NCBI RefSeq assembly: GCF_000972845.2
Contig: NC_040022.1
Location: 2,209,011 to 2,273,010, forward strand
Reading direction: 5' to 3'
Length of the DNA stretch: 64,000 bases
From: Larimichthys crocea
Lineage: Eukaryota > Chordata > Actinopteri > Sciaenidae
How positions within the stretch are numbered: position 1 is the stretch's first letter; each line of letters opens with the position of its first letter. Position numbers and translations under genes: made by a program. The notes beneath the pieces are model-generated. The model was not told where the DNA came from. It searched no databases and was given only the letters and a program-made list of their open reading frames with translations. Shown here piece after piece: positions 24,040 to 36,621 of the stretch.

Positions 24040-24300
24040 AAAACAACCTCCTCACCTCTTTTCTCTCTCGGAGCTCCGTGCGCCGCGTCAGCTGCCTGTG
24101 ATGTGAGAGCCCTGTGTTAAAGATGGAGCGGGAACACGGCAAACAACGCGAGAGTTGACTCACTGGAAGGAAGAAAAAAATAAATAAATAAAAGGGGAGA
24201 AAACTCACTTTTCTGGGTCATCTCCTGTCTGCAGTCTGGGATGATTTATGTAGACAGACCCTCCCCCCTGTTTCCTCCCACATGTGCTGAAAATAACCTG
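24040..24300 (-). promoter_or_regulatory. candidate upstream promoter and first exon of chst12
   Basis: A locally CpG-richer patch carries two donor-like sites on the chst12 strand: aaaagag|gtgagg near 24052 and aa|gtgagttttc at 24208. It lies 3.3 kb upstream of the coding start, with only repeats between. This is weak evidence. Confidence 0.25.
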
Positions 24301-26095
24301 CCCCCCTACCTGTAAAAACAAATCACCACCCTCCTCCCTCACTTAAAAAGAAATGCAGCAAAAAAAAGATGATTATGAGGAAACGTGGCTGTGGGATCTG
24401 TCTTGTTCTGTTGCCTCAGGGCTGACGGGCTTAGAAATCCTGTGGTTTTGTTCATCCTGTGACATCAAACATCCTGTACGGAGCAGCTGAATCATTTTAC
24501 AACCAGTCATCTGCTTCCCATCACACATCAAACCCCCACGACTCCTGCTTTTTTATGAATTTGCTCTAAATAACTTAAAATGCCCGGCGAGCGTGGCTGC
24601 ATAGTTTGAACACACACTCACACTCCAGAGTATAAAAGTCCCAAGAGAGAGAAAAGATGGTGCAACTGAGATTGTTTGAAACATCATTTTTGGGGAAGAT
24701 ACTGAACCCCAAACTGTCTGTAGACACTGCCTGCTTACCTAGCTCCTGTTCTGGCACGACACCAACTCCACTCCCTGTCACCGTTCGCCCCCAAGCCTGA
24801 AAACCTCCTCCTCTTCTTCAAATACTAAAACTCCCTCAGTGCTCTGAGCTTGCAGTTCGCAGTGTGGTTCGATCCACTGAACCCTAAATTTGCTCCCTAG
24901 ACGAGGCCGAGCAGAACTGGGAATCGTGAAACAACTGTCAGATTTGACGAGAAAGTCACTATTTAAATAAAACTGAATTTAATCATGTTTATTACTTTAA
25001 TCTATTTTATTACTTTGATGTTGATTACCATCCAAAAATAAATAAATAGCCCTGAAGTCTGTCGGTATTAACTGTGAGTGTGGTATGTGTGTGAATACTG
25101 CATATTGCTGCATGCAGCATGTTTGTCCAGACAGATGAGGAGATTATCTTCCACCCTGATGAAAGAGGTTTCTCTAAATCCCTCTCTGGCCTGAACATTT
25201 TAGTCAAATCAAACCTTCTGGTGTCAAAACGCTGATTCCACAGTGACCAGATGAACCAGTGAACAGATAGACAGATAATAGATAATAACAGAAAACATGT
25301 GTTTACATTTTAAAATCAAATTAATGTTTGTAAAGGGAAAGACATGAGATGTAAAAGAAACAGGCCTTTTAAACCACCAGCCAACAACTTAAACCTTAGT
25401 GTATAAAGAAGATGCTCTGAGGAGAGTACACTTGTAAATTTATGAGGGAAAGGCCATGTATCTAAATTTTACAACATATTAATTTAGTCTTGAATCAACA
25501 CGAGATAGATTAAATGCTTGGAAAATGGATATACAGTGTTCTGTGTACTTGTAATATATCTGAAGCACTTCAAACAGACATTGAAACAGACTAAACTTCT
25601 GGACTTTGGACTTCTACAGGGAGCTTTCCGACTTTTTCAGTCTGGAAAGACTTGATGCAAGAGGGCAGGCGAAAAGATTTAGTCAGACTCTGGGTGCCTT
25701 TACCTGAAAGGAAACTTTAAATAATGTGGGAGATTGCAAGTCAAGTGGGATTGTGTGTAGTCTCAAATGTTTCCTGATGGGATGTTATAAGAAAATGCAA
25801 ACATATTGGGGGAAAAACACAATAAAAATAAATAAAGAAGATGCTTTCTGATGGTTTATATCATTAAGTTGCTACACAAAACCAGATTTACTTTTCAGAC
25901 TTTCATTCTTGTGAAACAGTGTATTGTTTTTATCTCTTCAAGGCGGCTCTACTTTTTCTAGACGTTCAACTGTTGGGTCAAAAGAAGAATATGCTTCATA
26001 TCACCCTAATAATAATAAAGATAATATATTTACAGGATCGCTGTGTTTGCTTGTATGAGAAGACATGCTGATTAGACTTTTTGTGTTTGTGTTTA
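24301..26095. other. gene-free stretch
   Basis: AT-rich DNA with a family-B fragment at about 24735-24870. No gene was recognised. Confidence 0.5.
24735..24870 (+). repeat. family-B fragment
   Basis: Carries 'cctagctcctgttctggcac' and 'aactccactccctgtcaccg', shared with other family-B copies. Confidence 0.6.
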
Positions 26096-26099
26096 TGTG

Positions 26100-27115
26100 A
26101 AGACGTTCTGCTGCCTGATGTGGTGCTCCAGATTTCTAAACAGCTTCCTTTGCTCTGGTCGTGTCCCAGATTATCTTAAAATATCCACTATTCTGCTACC
26201 GCTAAAAGGACGTGGCCTTGATCTATCAGTCTTTTAAATAAATGATACTAATCTCAAGATCGCCCTACATTTACAGATATCTTGAGAACAACTTCTTAAC
26301 AGCAGCATCTGTGTTCCACAAACACTGAAACAGGTCCTGTGAGGGTCAAACATGATTTATTTATGGATGCAGACTCTGGACGCTGCTCTGTACTTGTGCT
26401 GCTCGACCTCAGCGCAGTGTTTGACACCATCGATCACGCCACACTAATAAATAGACTGAAGGATTGAGTGGGTATTTCTGGAACAGGCCTGAAGCGGTTC
26501 TTTTTCTCTATCTGTCAAATAAAAACACTTAAAAGTGACACTGTGTAACTTTGGGAGCGTTGGAGTTTTGGACCAGCAGGAAGAGGCGGTTTTCACGGTG
26601 GCTGAGCCGGTGTCGTGCCAGAACCGGAGCTGGGCAAGCAGGCGATGTAACTGGGCTCAGCAGCTCTATGGACATAATGACAGAGACTGGACAAGAAAAA
26701 GTAAAAGGCTGAAAGACAGACTCCTCTTTTAGCAATACATAGAAAATAATGAATGCTTCTATTTCCTCACCCCTGGACTATTGTAGCCAGCAGAACTCTG
26801 CAGCCTGACCAGTTTCTTTTCTTAGTCTTGACTTACACAGCTTTACATGGCCAAAGAGTACATCAGGGGTCTCTCTCTAACTCCTTACTGTCATAAAGAT
26901 CCAACTCAGGTCTCAGGTCTGCTGGATTAAGGCCTGCTGGCAGTTCCTGAGTCCAGGTTAAAGTCAAAGGGTGATCAAGCGTTTGCTGTACTGGCAGCTC
27001 AGCTCTGGGACTGGTCTTCCGGTGTCAGCAGTTTTTGATCTGCTGACACAGTTTCTGCTTTTAAATCCTGTCGTACAGGCCAGACTTATTTCTTTATATT
27101 CATGCTACCGCCTTA
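26100..27115 (+). mobile_element. LINE remnant with reverse transcriptase traces (L2-like)
   Basis: Around 26395-26460 the + strand reads LLDLSAVFDTIDHA, the reverse-transcriptase motif A region typical of L2-clade LINEs. Downstream parts (about 26770-27070) look like the decayed C-terminal end. A family-B fragment in reverse orientation (26530-26700) interrupts it. Stops and frameshifts make it a dead copy. Confidence 0.7.
26530..26705 (-). repeat. family-B fragment nested in the LINE remnant
   Basis: Reverse complement of the family-B block ('ggtgtcgtgccagaaccgga', 'tggacataatgacagag'). It lies between the two LINE parts, so it probably inserted later. Confidence 0.6.
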
Positions 27116-27736
27116 TTTTAAAGGTCCAGTAACATTAAGGGGCCTCTATTTACAGAATACTACAGAGATGTAGGATAATATACATAACTATGTTTTCATT
27201 AGTGTATAATCATCTGAAAATAAGAATCATGATGTCTTTGCTACCTTTGAATGAGTCTTTTATATCTACAGACACCATGGGTCCTCTTCCACCATGTTCC
27301 TACAGTAGTCTGGACCAGACAGAAAAAAAGCAAGGCCACTGTAGTTTTTTTTTTCTTGATTCACTGGCCAGATGCAAGCAGCCGAAATGAGCTTTCTCCA
27401 TCAGGTAGCTGGCCTCAGCCTTAGAGATAAGGTTAGGAGCTCAGACATCCGGAGGGAGCTCGGAGCTCCTTATAATTGAAAGGAGCCAGCTGAAGTGATT
27501 TGCCATCAGATTAGGACGTCTCCTGGGTGCCTTCCTTTTGGAGGTGTTTGAGGCATGTCCAACTGGGAGGCGACCCCAGGGCAGACCAAAAACCTGATGG
27601 AGGGACGACATAGCCCATCTAGCCTGGGAACGTCTCGGGATCCCACAGGAGGAGCTGGAATGAGTTACTGGGAGGAAGAACGTCTGGAATGCTCTGCTGC
27701 CACCACAGACGGACCCCAGATAAGCGGAAGAAAACG

Positions 27737-27825
27737 GATGTATGTATGAATGAATGTATGTATGTATGTATGTATGTATGTATGTATGTATGGATGGATG
27801 GATGGATGGATGGATGGATGGATGG
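27737..27825. repeat. compound (TGTA)n-(TGGA)n microsatellite
   Basis: About 12 TGTA units are followed by about 10 TGGA units, with a small interruption near 27749. Confidence 0.95.
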
Positions 27826-27877
27826 CTTCAGGTTCGTCAAACACTGACCTGAGAGGCATTCTTTCAGTTGCAATCTA

Positions 27878-27925
27878 TAATCTCACCACTAGATGGCACG
27901 AAATCCTACACACTGCTGCTTTAAT
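27878..27925. repeat. edge of a common fish inverted-repeat element
   Basis: 'accactagatggcacgaaat' followed by 'cacactgctgctttaa'. The same edge appears inverted at about 17932-17951. No full element was delimited. Confidence 0.4.
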
Positions 27926-28189
27926 TTTATTTTTTGGGTTTAGTTTAATACTTGTACATTTCTTTTATATGGTCTTCTTCTTCATCTGTGGGCCTCAATT
28001 TTCCCATTTATCTTTAATATTTGAGAGTCGTACCTTAAAAAATGGTGTACGAATAAAATCACTATTTCAATTTTAATCTGGTTTCAGTTCTACTCTGTTT
28101 TATTCTATTAAAATGAAACTGTTCATCTTTTTGTTAGTAGAAATACATAAATGCATGTTCATTAACAATTATTATAACCTATAATAGAA

Positions 28190-28830
28190 CATCAGCTCCC
28201 TCATCAAGAAAGCACAACAGAGGATGTGCATCCTGTGAAGAAGAAGAAGTTCAACCTGCCAAAGATAATGATGTCGCACTTCTACACCTCCATCATCCTC
28301 CATCCTCCTCCATCACCATCCTGTATGCCGCTGCCAAGGACAAGGGCAGACTGCATCCATCATTCAGTCTGCCGAGAAGCTGATTGGCTGTAACCTTCCA
28401 TCTCTTCAGGACCTGAACTCCTCCAGGACTCTGAAGTGTATAGGCAGGTGATTGTGGCTGACCTCCTTACACCCCAGACACAATCTTTTTTGAGACACTC
28501 CCCTCTGGCAAGAGGCTGCAGTCCATCAGGACCAAAACTTCACAGCACAAAAACATTTTTTTAAAGACTCCTGCTAACCTCATCAACAATCCCCAGAGCC
28601 CCCTCTGACACTGACTCTCACCATCCACCCTCCCAGACCTTAAAGTTATATCAACACACACCTTTTACCTTTTTATTTAACATCCTCTTAGTGAAATATC
28701 TGGCACGTTTAAAATATTTTGCATGCTGTGAACTTTTGCACAACTCTTTTCATCTTACAAACATTTTTATGATGTTTATCTTCCTTATATTCTTTTACTT
28801 TTTACTTGGCAACAAACCTGATTCTGATAA
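28190..28830 (+). mobile_element. LINE 3' end (Rex-like) remnant
   Basis: The + strand reads SLIKKAQQRM near the left end, then 'ctgccaaggacaagggcaga', 'agtctgccgagaagctgatt' and 'ctggcaagaggctgcagtcc'. These correspond to the C-terminal end of a fish non-LTR retrotransposon ORF2 (families with KKAQQR, SAEKIIG and LPSGRR motifs). Frames are broken throughout. Confidence 0.7.
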
Positions 28831-28996
28831 ATAAACAAGACGATGGGATGTGACATGTCTTTACGGTGTTTGAAACCCAACATGGGCCACTAGAGGACAG
28901 TATAATCAAAGTTCAGCACGATCACGCAGCTCACAGATGTCTTTATTTCTCTGAGTCAAAGGAAAGGCACACATATACAAAATATATAATAATGCA

Positions 28997-29002
28997 TTTA
29001 TT
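28997..29002 (-). terminator. card11: poly(A) signal of card11
   Basis: AATAAA on the minus strand, about 110 nt past the card11 stop codon. A second one lies at 28942-28947. This implies a short 3' UTR. Confidence 0.6.
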
Positions 29003-29114
29003 TAATAACAGAGTGTCCATGTGTGTTTTTAAGTCTGAGCATAAATATAATAATAATAATATGCTTAAAGGTATGACGTACAAGGTGTTATGTGGCGCTC
29101 AGACTGTTGCATGT

Positions 29115-32100
29115 CTACAGGAGGTCCTGCTCCACCCAGACCGTCTTCTTCTGCTCCTCCAGGATCCGGTCTTTGATGACCCTGATGAGTTCGTCCGTCC
29201 CTGCCCAAGCCTCGGGCTCCAGGCTCGCGTAGAGGCAGGGGATGCCCTCCAGCTCCTTCTCTGTGGCCCGACACATCCTCACAAACTCCTCCTCCGAGTC
29301 CACGCGCAGAGGCAACTTCCTGTGTGGACGGGAAACAGGAAGGAAGCAGCGCTGCTGTGGTGAGTGTGGTAATGTTCGGAACCCAGTATCTCTGATGAGA
29401 TCCTGTAGACGCTTTGCAACAGTGGTTTGTGTACTTTTGTTGTAATTCTCAGAAAGATTACACTGACAGTAATAGGCCCAGGCACGATTTGTCTATTTAA
29501 AGGCCACCTGAACACACATCACACATTGGGTTATTCACATTGACCAACAATGACAAAGAGAATCCCCCTGACATCATGCAATCTCAGGACATATTTTATT
29601 TTGAGTAACGTGCTGAATTCTCACCTTTGTAAACAGGAAAAACCCCTTTTCATCTTCTCCTATCATTAATTTAAGATCACGACTATTGTCTGCGAGCTGC
29701 TGAATTTCATTGTGCAGCAATCCTAACATCAAACAGCAGAGTTTGCCTTTTAGCTGCTACAATCTCGTCTCCCGCTTCGACTAAATATGTAAAAGCAAGG
29801 ATGGATTGACGTGTGTTCGCATGTGGAAAAAGGGCTGTGGTTTGCAGCTGTGGGTTAAGAGGCAGTGGGTAAATGTGTGAGTGTAGTGAGTGAGGTTCGT
29901 TAAAGCCTACCGTAACTTCTTGATATTTTTCTCGCAAATCTTGATGTAGATGATGATCGGGTAGATTTCTCTCCGCAGAAGGTCTTTGACGCAGCTCAGC
30001 TCAGCCTCCAGCAGACAGTGTTTGCCCTGGTGACGGGTGGAAAAAGAGGTTTGGGTTCAATCGCACGGATGAAAGGAACAAAACGTGTTTCTAAGTAAGA
30101 AAATCACAACTTTTGCTCTCCTGCGCTGGCAAAAGATGGAGAGTAATTCAATTAATGCATCTGTGAATTCAAGATCGACAGACAGAGACTTCAAAAAGGG
30201 AAAAAAGGGAGTAGTTAGATAATTTGGGAAGTAAACTAAATAACTTCTTGCAGAGAGTTTAGATCTGTACAGTAAATATAAAGCCAGAGCCAGAAGGCAA
30301 TTAGCTCTGTGGCTCACTAATTAAAAACTACCTTTGCGTATCTACACAGATGCTTGAACAAACACTGGAGAGACATTTTCCAAACGTACAGATGTGAGAG
30401 TGGTATCAATCTACTAATTTAACTCTCTGCAAGACGCCAACTACAGCTCCAGCTACATATTCACCGTCCCATGAAGGACACACACGCACTAAATCAGTAG
30501 TGGCGTACCTTAGCAGCGACGGCCTCTATGTTTTCCCGTGTGATGCATTCAAATGTGGCCTGTTTCTCTTTGTAGTGAATGAAGGGCTCCACGTTCTGTT
30601 TGAGATGAAACTCTTCTTTGGACAGGGTGTCTGAACAATACAACACATAACATAACAGAGTAAGAGACGAGTATAGAAATGAGTAAAAGAAAATGTAAAA
30701 AATGCTGAGAAACTGTTTTTCACCACAGCACATTTAATACAAAAGGAACAGAAACTGAGGTTATTTTGCCCTGGGGAATCTTCATGTAACTAAGACGTCA
30801 CACAGTCCTGCCAGATGTTCAGCGCTGTCCTGGGAACTGTTTGTATGCGTCCGGAGTGTAAATTCTCTGTGGGCTCGACATTAGTACAAACTTTTCCACA
30901 TTACGGGAAGTCCACTAATTTTGACACAATATGTAAAACTTGTCAGCATCAGCATCATCCTCCTACTTATCAACTGGGCCATCTTACATCCTGCCCACGC
31001 CGTCTCTCTGGTTACACTCCTTAACATTTTACACCACAGTGCAGGACAATGCCTGACCTGAATCCTTGGTCCTTCTCCTTTCCATCAACTACTTGTTTTC
31101 ACTATCTCAAAAAAAAAAACTGGGAGCAGGTCAGCAAAAAGGAAATATTCATTTAAAAAGACATGTTTGTTTGCTTATTCCCATCGGAACACTAACCTGG
31201 TTTGCAGATATTAAAGTCCATGGCTGCCCCCATGTTCAGTATTTTCTGGATAATGGTTTTGGCTAAAGCAGTGGGCGTGAATAGGACTGGTCTTCTCCTC
31301 TGGGTTCGCTGGAGGGTGACGGGACTGTAGGGGATTAGGTTCAAACTCCTGCTCAGCTCACTGTCTGGGTCAGCAGCGTCTGTTTACAGCCAAAACAGCA
31401 CATAAAAGAAGAGATACACTCAGTGATACATCCAGAGGAAGAAAAGGTCCAAACAGTACTGGAATCAGACCGAATATTTACCCAGAAATCACTTTAAAAT
31501 CAAATCCTGGTATAATTTCTGTGCTCGCCTTCAGTGTTATACGTTCATACTTTTTCAAAGAGGCTCTTCTCTAGTTTTTCCTCTCAGATTCATTCAAACT
31601 TCAAAATGTTCAGCTCATATTAGTTTAGCTTTTTTTTTTAATCTTGCATAGTCCGTGAAGGTTCTCAGACGTCCAGGTAATTTTTCTTTGAGAAGAGTTA
31701 AATCTAGGGCAACTTCCATGATCCATGAAAAACTGAAGAAACCTTCAAACATATCAACACCTGAGGTCCGGAATAAACGACAGGTGTTAAGGTAATCTAA
31801 GGTCTGGTGTGAACGACATTTGTTGGAGTCAAAGGAGGACAAGTGTGAATTTTTGTATAGTCTCCTGTGTAGGGAACTAACAAACAGAAGGTTTTCCATA
31901 TTTTTTTTCTGTAAACACAGTTGTAGTTTCTCTGATTTTTTAAAAAAAAATTTTATGTTGGTGTTGTTGCACAAAATGTTCAAAAGCTTGAGTGGGTGAC
32001 ATCCTGGGTTGTAGTAGGAGGGTAAAGTTTACCCACTTCTTTGAAACGGGGCTGAGAGTTTACTCATCTAATTTCTGAACAACAGTTTGAATCAGTGAGG

Positions 32101-35100
32101 GGTAAAAAGGTATTACACACTACGCTTCACCTTCAACTGTATTCACCTATGTGAAATTTATTCTACTTTCACATCTTATACTTCCACTGACAAATTTCAG
32201 CTGCTTACACACTTCACCACTTCCACTCCAACTGAAGTTTCACTATTTTTCAGCACTTACACATCAATTGACAACTGAACTGTTAAATGTCACCCTTTAA
32301 CTTAAATACATGTACTTTCAGCACCCCACTGGCAGCTTTTTCAGCACTTTCACTTCGACTTTTCAGTGCTTACACGTAAAAATATACTTCCAGCTTAAGC
32401 ACTAAACTTTCAGCACTTCCACCCGAATAGCTAATTCAACTAGTTTCAGGTTTGAAGTTTTTAGCAACGTGCCCACATGATTTTTTTTTTCTAGATGTTT
32501 CTTCTGGTTCCTCATGTGCTGCTTTTTTCCCCCCATGCGACAGCTTTTGTACTCACCTTCTGGTTTAAGCGCCTCAAAACCATGTCTGGGTAGTGTCGTG
32601 CTCCCTGAGTTGATTATCCTCACACGTTCGTTGCTGTTCATTCGCTTGTACTTGATATCCACCCTGCTGACAAACTACAAATCAAAACAGACACAATAAA
32701 GAATTATTGGAGGCATCCTAGCTATAATTCTTTGTCCAGCACATTTATTTTAGGAGAGCAGCTGCACCAAGGCTGTGAGATCACACTACATCATGTTAAC
32801 CAATTAAGGCATATTGTAGAAGTAGAAACGTCTGTGTTTCTGTTTGAAATACACTGAGTTGTTAAGATTTTATAGGCGTTTGTTTTTATAGTTTTGCAGT
32901 CGTAAAATGGCGACCACTTTGCATGAATGCGTTAACAAAACGTGTTAGGTGAAGTGAAGTATGAACTATTCCTGTTTCAGTGTTTTCGACACAGGATATC
33001 TCAGTCTGACGGCTGTGGCACAGTTGCAGCTTTGCACTAACGAGTCTAAAGTCTTCTTCTTCAGCATGAGGTTTTGTTTGTTTGCACTTCGTTACCTGTA
33101 GTATCTGACTGAGGAAGATGCAGGCTCTAGACATGCGTGGGCTGGCTTTAGGATCCGGAGACGCGCTGCTGGCTTCTTCTGGCAGCAGATTGTGCTACGC
33201 AGAAACACACAAAGTCAGAGTCAGAAAGCATCGTTATGACTCAAAATAGTAATATTGACCATTAAATTCCACTTAACTGATCTTATTTCGATCTCAGTTT
33301 GTACATGTTAATGATGAGTCCTCCATGCAAAACAAAGTTAGTCATGGAGTTCCTCAAGGGTTTGTGCTTGGACCAATTCTGTTCACCTTATATATTCTTC
33401 CTTTGGTCAACATTATTAGGAATTATTGATGTTCATTGTTATGCAGACGATAGCCATTTATATTTATAAAAAACAATCAGTTATCTGAACTTCAAGCATG
33501 CCTTAAGGACATAACTTGGATTGTAATTGGACCCAAACACCTCAGAAACTTTATCTAAAGGTATAGTCACTCTAGAAGGGACCGCCCTGGCCTCCAGCTC
33601 CACTGTGAAGATTCTTAGAGTTATCTTCGACTTAGTATCTGTTGACACTAATATACTGATATATTCTCATTTTCTTTTTATGTTTTTTTTTTGTTTTTTT
33701 GTTAGTTTTTTCCCTGATATAACTACACAGTACTGAACTACAATAAGCTTACACTAGAAGTTAGTTGAACAAAATAAATAAAAATGTTTGACAGCAGAGC
33801 CGAAAAGAGAAACAAATGATGGTTTCATGAATTGTTTTGGATAATATCTGTGGAGATTTTTTTTTTGCTTTAATGAAATGGGAATCTGTTGCTATATAAT
33901 ATTTGTGCATTCAAACAGAGAGAATAGTTTCTTACCCGACTGTTGCGGTGATTTTCACTCTCTTCTTTCCCCCCTCGACACACAAACTTTTGAATCTTTA
34001 CCAAGAGCAGCTGCTGGGCCCTGAATTCACACACGTACACACACACGTGTTAATTTCTTCATTAAATTTTCGAAATCATGATTTTGACGCAATTGCAACA
34101 TGCGTCATTGTTTAAGAGTCTGTCCTCATATCAAGCTACTTCCTGTGCTCCATGGTAACAGATTGTGAGACACAATGACATGCTGCACGATCAAATCCAC
34201 ATCCTCCTCTGTGTGGCTGATCATTTCAACCACTGTCGATTAAACAGTTTTACAAGATCAAACCAAGTCTTAAAGCACGTTCCATCTTCTGTTAAATGTG
34301 TCTCAGGTGAATACAGTTCAGTATTCATCCTCCAACATGCTTCCAACATGTCAGGCACGAGTGTAATCACCCCGCATCATCTTCTTCCATTACCCCCACG
34401 ATGATGCCACCTGTGTCATCACTACCAATCCCTGCTAGGTCAACAGGAAGCCAAAAAGCAACACTATGTCGTACGCCTCGGCCCTCGAGGAGCTCGAGGT
34501 GCGTGTTGTTACCTGTTCTGAATTAAATGTGCTTCATGTGCAACTTCATTGTCTTAAGGGAAGTGGAAGTGTTTTTGTTACTGTATGTTCTTGATTGAGC
34601 AATTGATAGCACTTTGTTTTCACTTCATGAAAGCGTCAAAATGTACCAAAAGTGTCTGTGTGCGCCTCAATATTGCTGTGAAACTTCTGCATCCTAAAAG
34701 CAGATGTAGACCCCTCAAGATCCCTGCTGAACTTTGCATAGTTGCTCAACTGTTACATCACTTTTGCATCATGCTCAGGATCCTGCAGCACTTAGAGCAG
34801 AACAGATGCATGGTACTTCAATCAGTGGATTTAGTTTAAAAGAACTTCTCTGTACCGTGAGTTGCTGGGTACGGTGCCACGGTCGGCCAGGTCGGAGCCG
34901 GTGTAGGGGTCGACACGAGCGCACAACCACTCACAGCGGCCCTGATGCCTGGTGTCCAGCACGTGCACAATCTCATCGCAACACACACTCAAAGAGCAGC
35001 TGTCTGATTGGCCAGAGATGTTGAGGTTGACCCGTATGTAGAAGGAGTCGCCGGAAGCCAGCGTGCCATCCGCTAGATCCCTCTGAAGACGACGGAAAGC

Positions 35101-35814
35101 TGGAGCACAAACACAGGTTTGAATTTACATACACATTAAATGTGTATTACATGATGGTATACGCTTTGATAAAGCACTTACAGTCATAGTTGGCTCGATA
35201 GTGCAGTGTGATTGGTCCAGAGCAGTGCTGTAACGTCCAATGGGCTTCTTCCTGAGTGCTGGTATCCAATGAAATGCTTTGGTTCTCTCCACGTATGCAT
35301 CCCTCAAGCTGGTCAACACATTAAAGCATTTATGTTGTTGGTGTTTTATGTCAACTTCTGCAAAAGAAGTCACCGGTCGTTGGACAGTAAACTACATACC
35401 AACAGGAGGTGGTGGCCCTCTCGTAGCCCGACCTTCTCAGCGATGGAACCCGGCTGGACGGATGAGATAAAAATCCCGCTTTCGTTGCCGCCAACCAGAG
35501 AAATGTCCTTCAGCAAGTTGTCACCCGGCAACGACAGCTCCTGCACCGGCTTCAGGGACGAGCTGATCCTCGAAAAGGAGGACAGAGACGGGCGGAACGG
35601 CCTACAGACAAACATACACAAATCGACAGATGTTTAAAAGTCGGCTTCACTTGTCAACGACTCTCGTGCATGTGAGCATCTGTCCGGTACCTCTCCAAAG
35701 AGAATTTCCTGAAGATATTGTTGAACTGCTCCAGGTCGTAAGTGTCCATGCCTTCTGACTGATGAGACGAGGAAGATGAGTGGACAGAAGGTGGACCGTG
35801 CTGTACTTCGTCCT
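29115..35814 (-). CDS. card11: card11 exons 14-24: Ser-rich switch, PDZ, SH3 and GUK
   Basis: Exons are 35691-35814, 35400-35601, 35182-35308, 34856-35099, 33936-34020, 33096-33194, 32557-32674, 31197-31379, 30509-30630, 29911-30026 and 29115-29319 (residues 626-1166). Exon 14 has the Ser block 638-642 and S645 (SSSSSHQS), which align by eye with the PKC-target segment of mammals. Exons 15-16 form the PDZ ([13 protein letters not shown]). Exon 17 is the SH3 ([26 protein letters not shown]). Exons 20-24 form the GUK ([34 protein letters not shown]), ending [15 protein letters not shown]. Confidence 0.95.
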
Positions 35815-36570
35815 CTACAGAAGGCACAGACAGAGAGATTTTAAAAAATGAAGATAAATACATAAAAAAAATATATCATTAGTAGAATTCTGTGAGGTAA
35901 TGTGTGAAAGTATTCTTTACCAAACTCCATGTTGTCGCTATCAAAGTCCGAGAGGCTAAAAGAGACCAAACATGAAGCATTCGTGAGAGGAAATTAAATA
36001 CAAACATGACAAATTAATAAAAAGGAAAGAATCACCTGATCACATTTATTAAACAGTATAGATTAACTGACTGAGGCTGTGACTACCTGCGGGGGTGGAA
36101 GTCATGTTCTTTCTCCCTCTCCCTCCGGTAAAGCGATGCTTTCTCCGGCGGCTCGGGGAGTATGGACAGGATGCTGTCGTTACGGTTACGAAGCTGGAGA
36201 CAAATCAGAAGTTACCATTACAGATCAAATCTCAAATTTGTCAAGTCATTCAGTCAGATCAGATAATAACTTCTGAGCAAATCTCACCATGTTTGGCCTG
36301 GTGGACTGTTCAACTATACTCAAGGGGAGTTGGGAGGTGGATGAGGAGAAGGAGGAGGACAGGTGGGGAACTGAGGTGGGTGGATACGTCGGGGACATCG
36401 GGAAGCACGGGGAAGCAGGGAGGGAGTGGCTGTTGCCGTGGAAGTGTCGCATCTGGATATCCAGAGAATCGCCTAAGTTGCCTGACAGAGATGAAAGTCG
36501 GAGACAAACATGGATGAACTTACATGAAAGAGATGTCATGAAATATAAAGTATGAATGAGATGTGTGTGT

Positions 36571-36621
<51 letters not shown>

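Noticed and set aside
24052..24210. Definite first exon for chst12
   Set aside because: Donor-like sites exist, but nothing links them to the coding exons. Kept only as a low-confidence promoter candidate.
27619..28076. Ile-His-Pro-Ser and Met-Tyr-Val-Cys repeat frames on both strands
   Set aside because: Translations of the TGTA/TGGA microsatellite.
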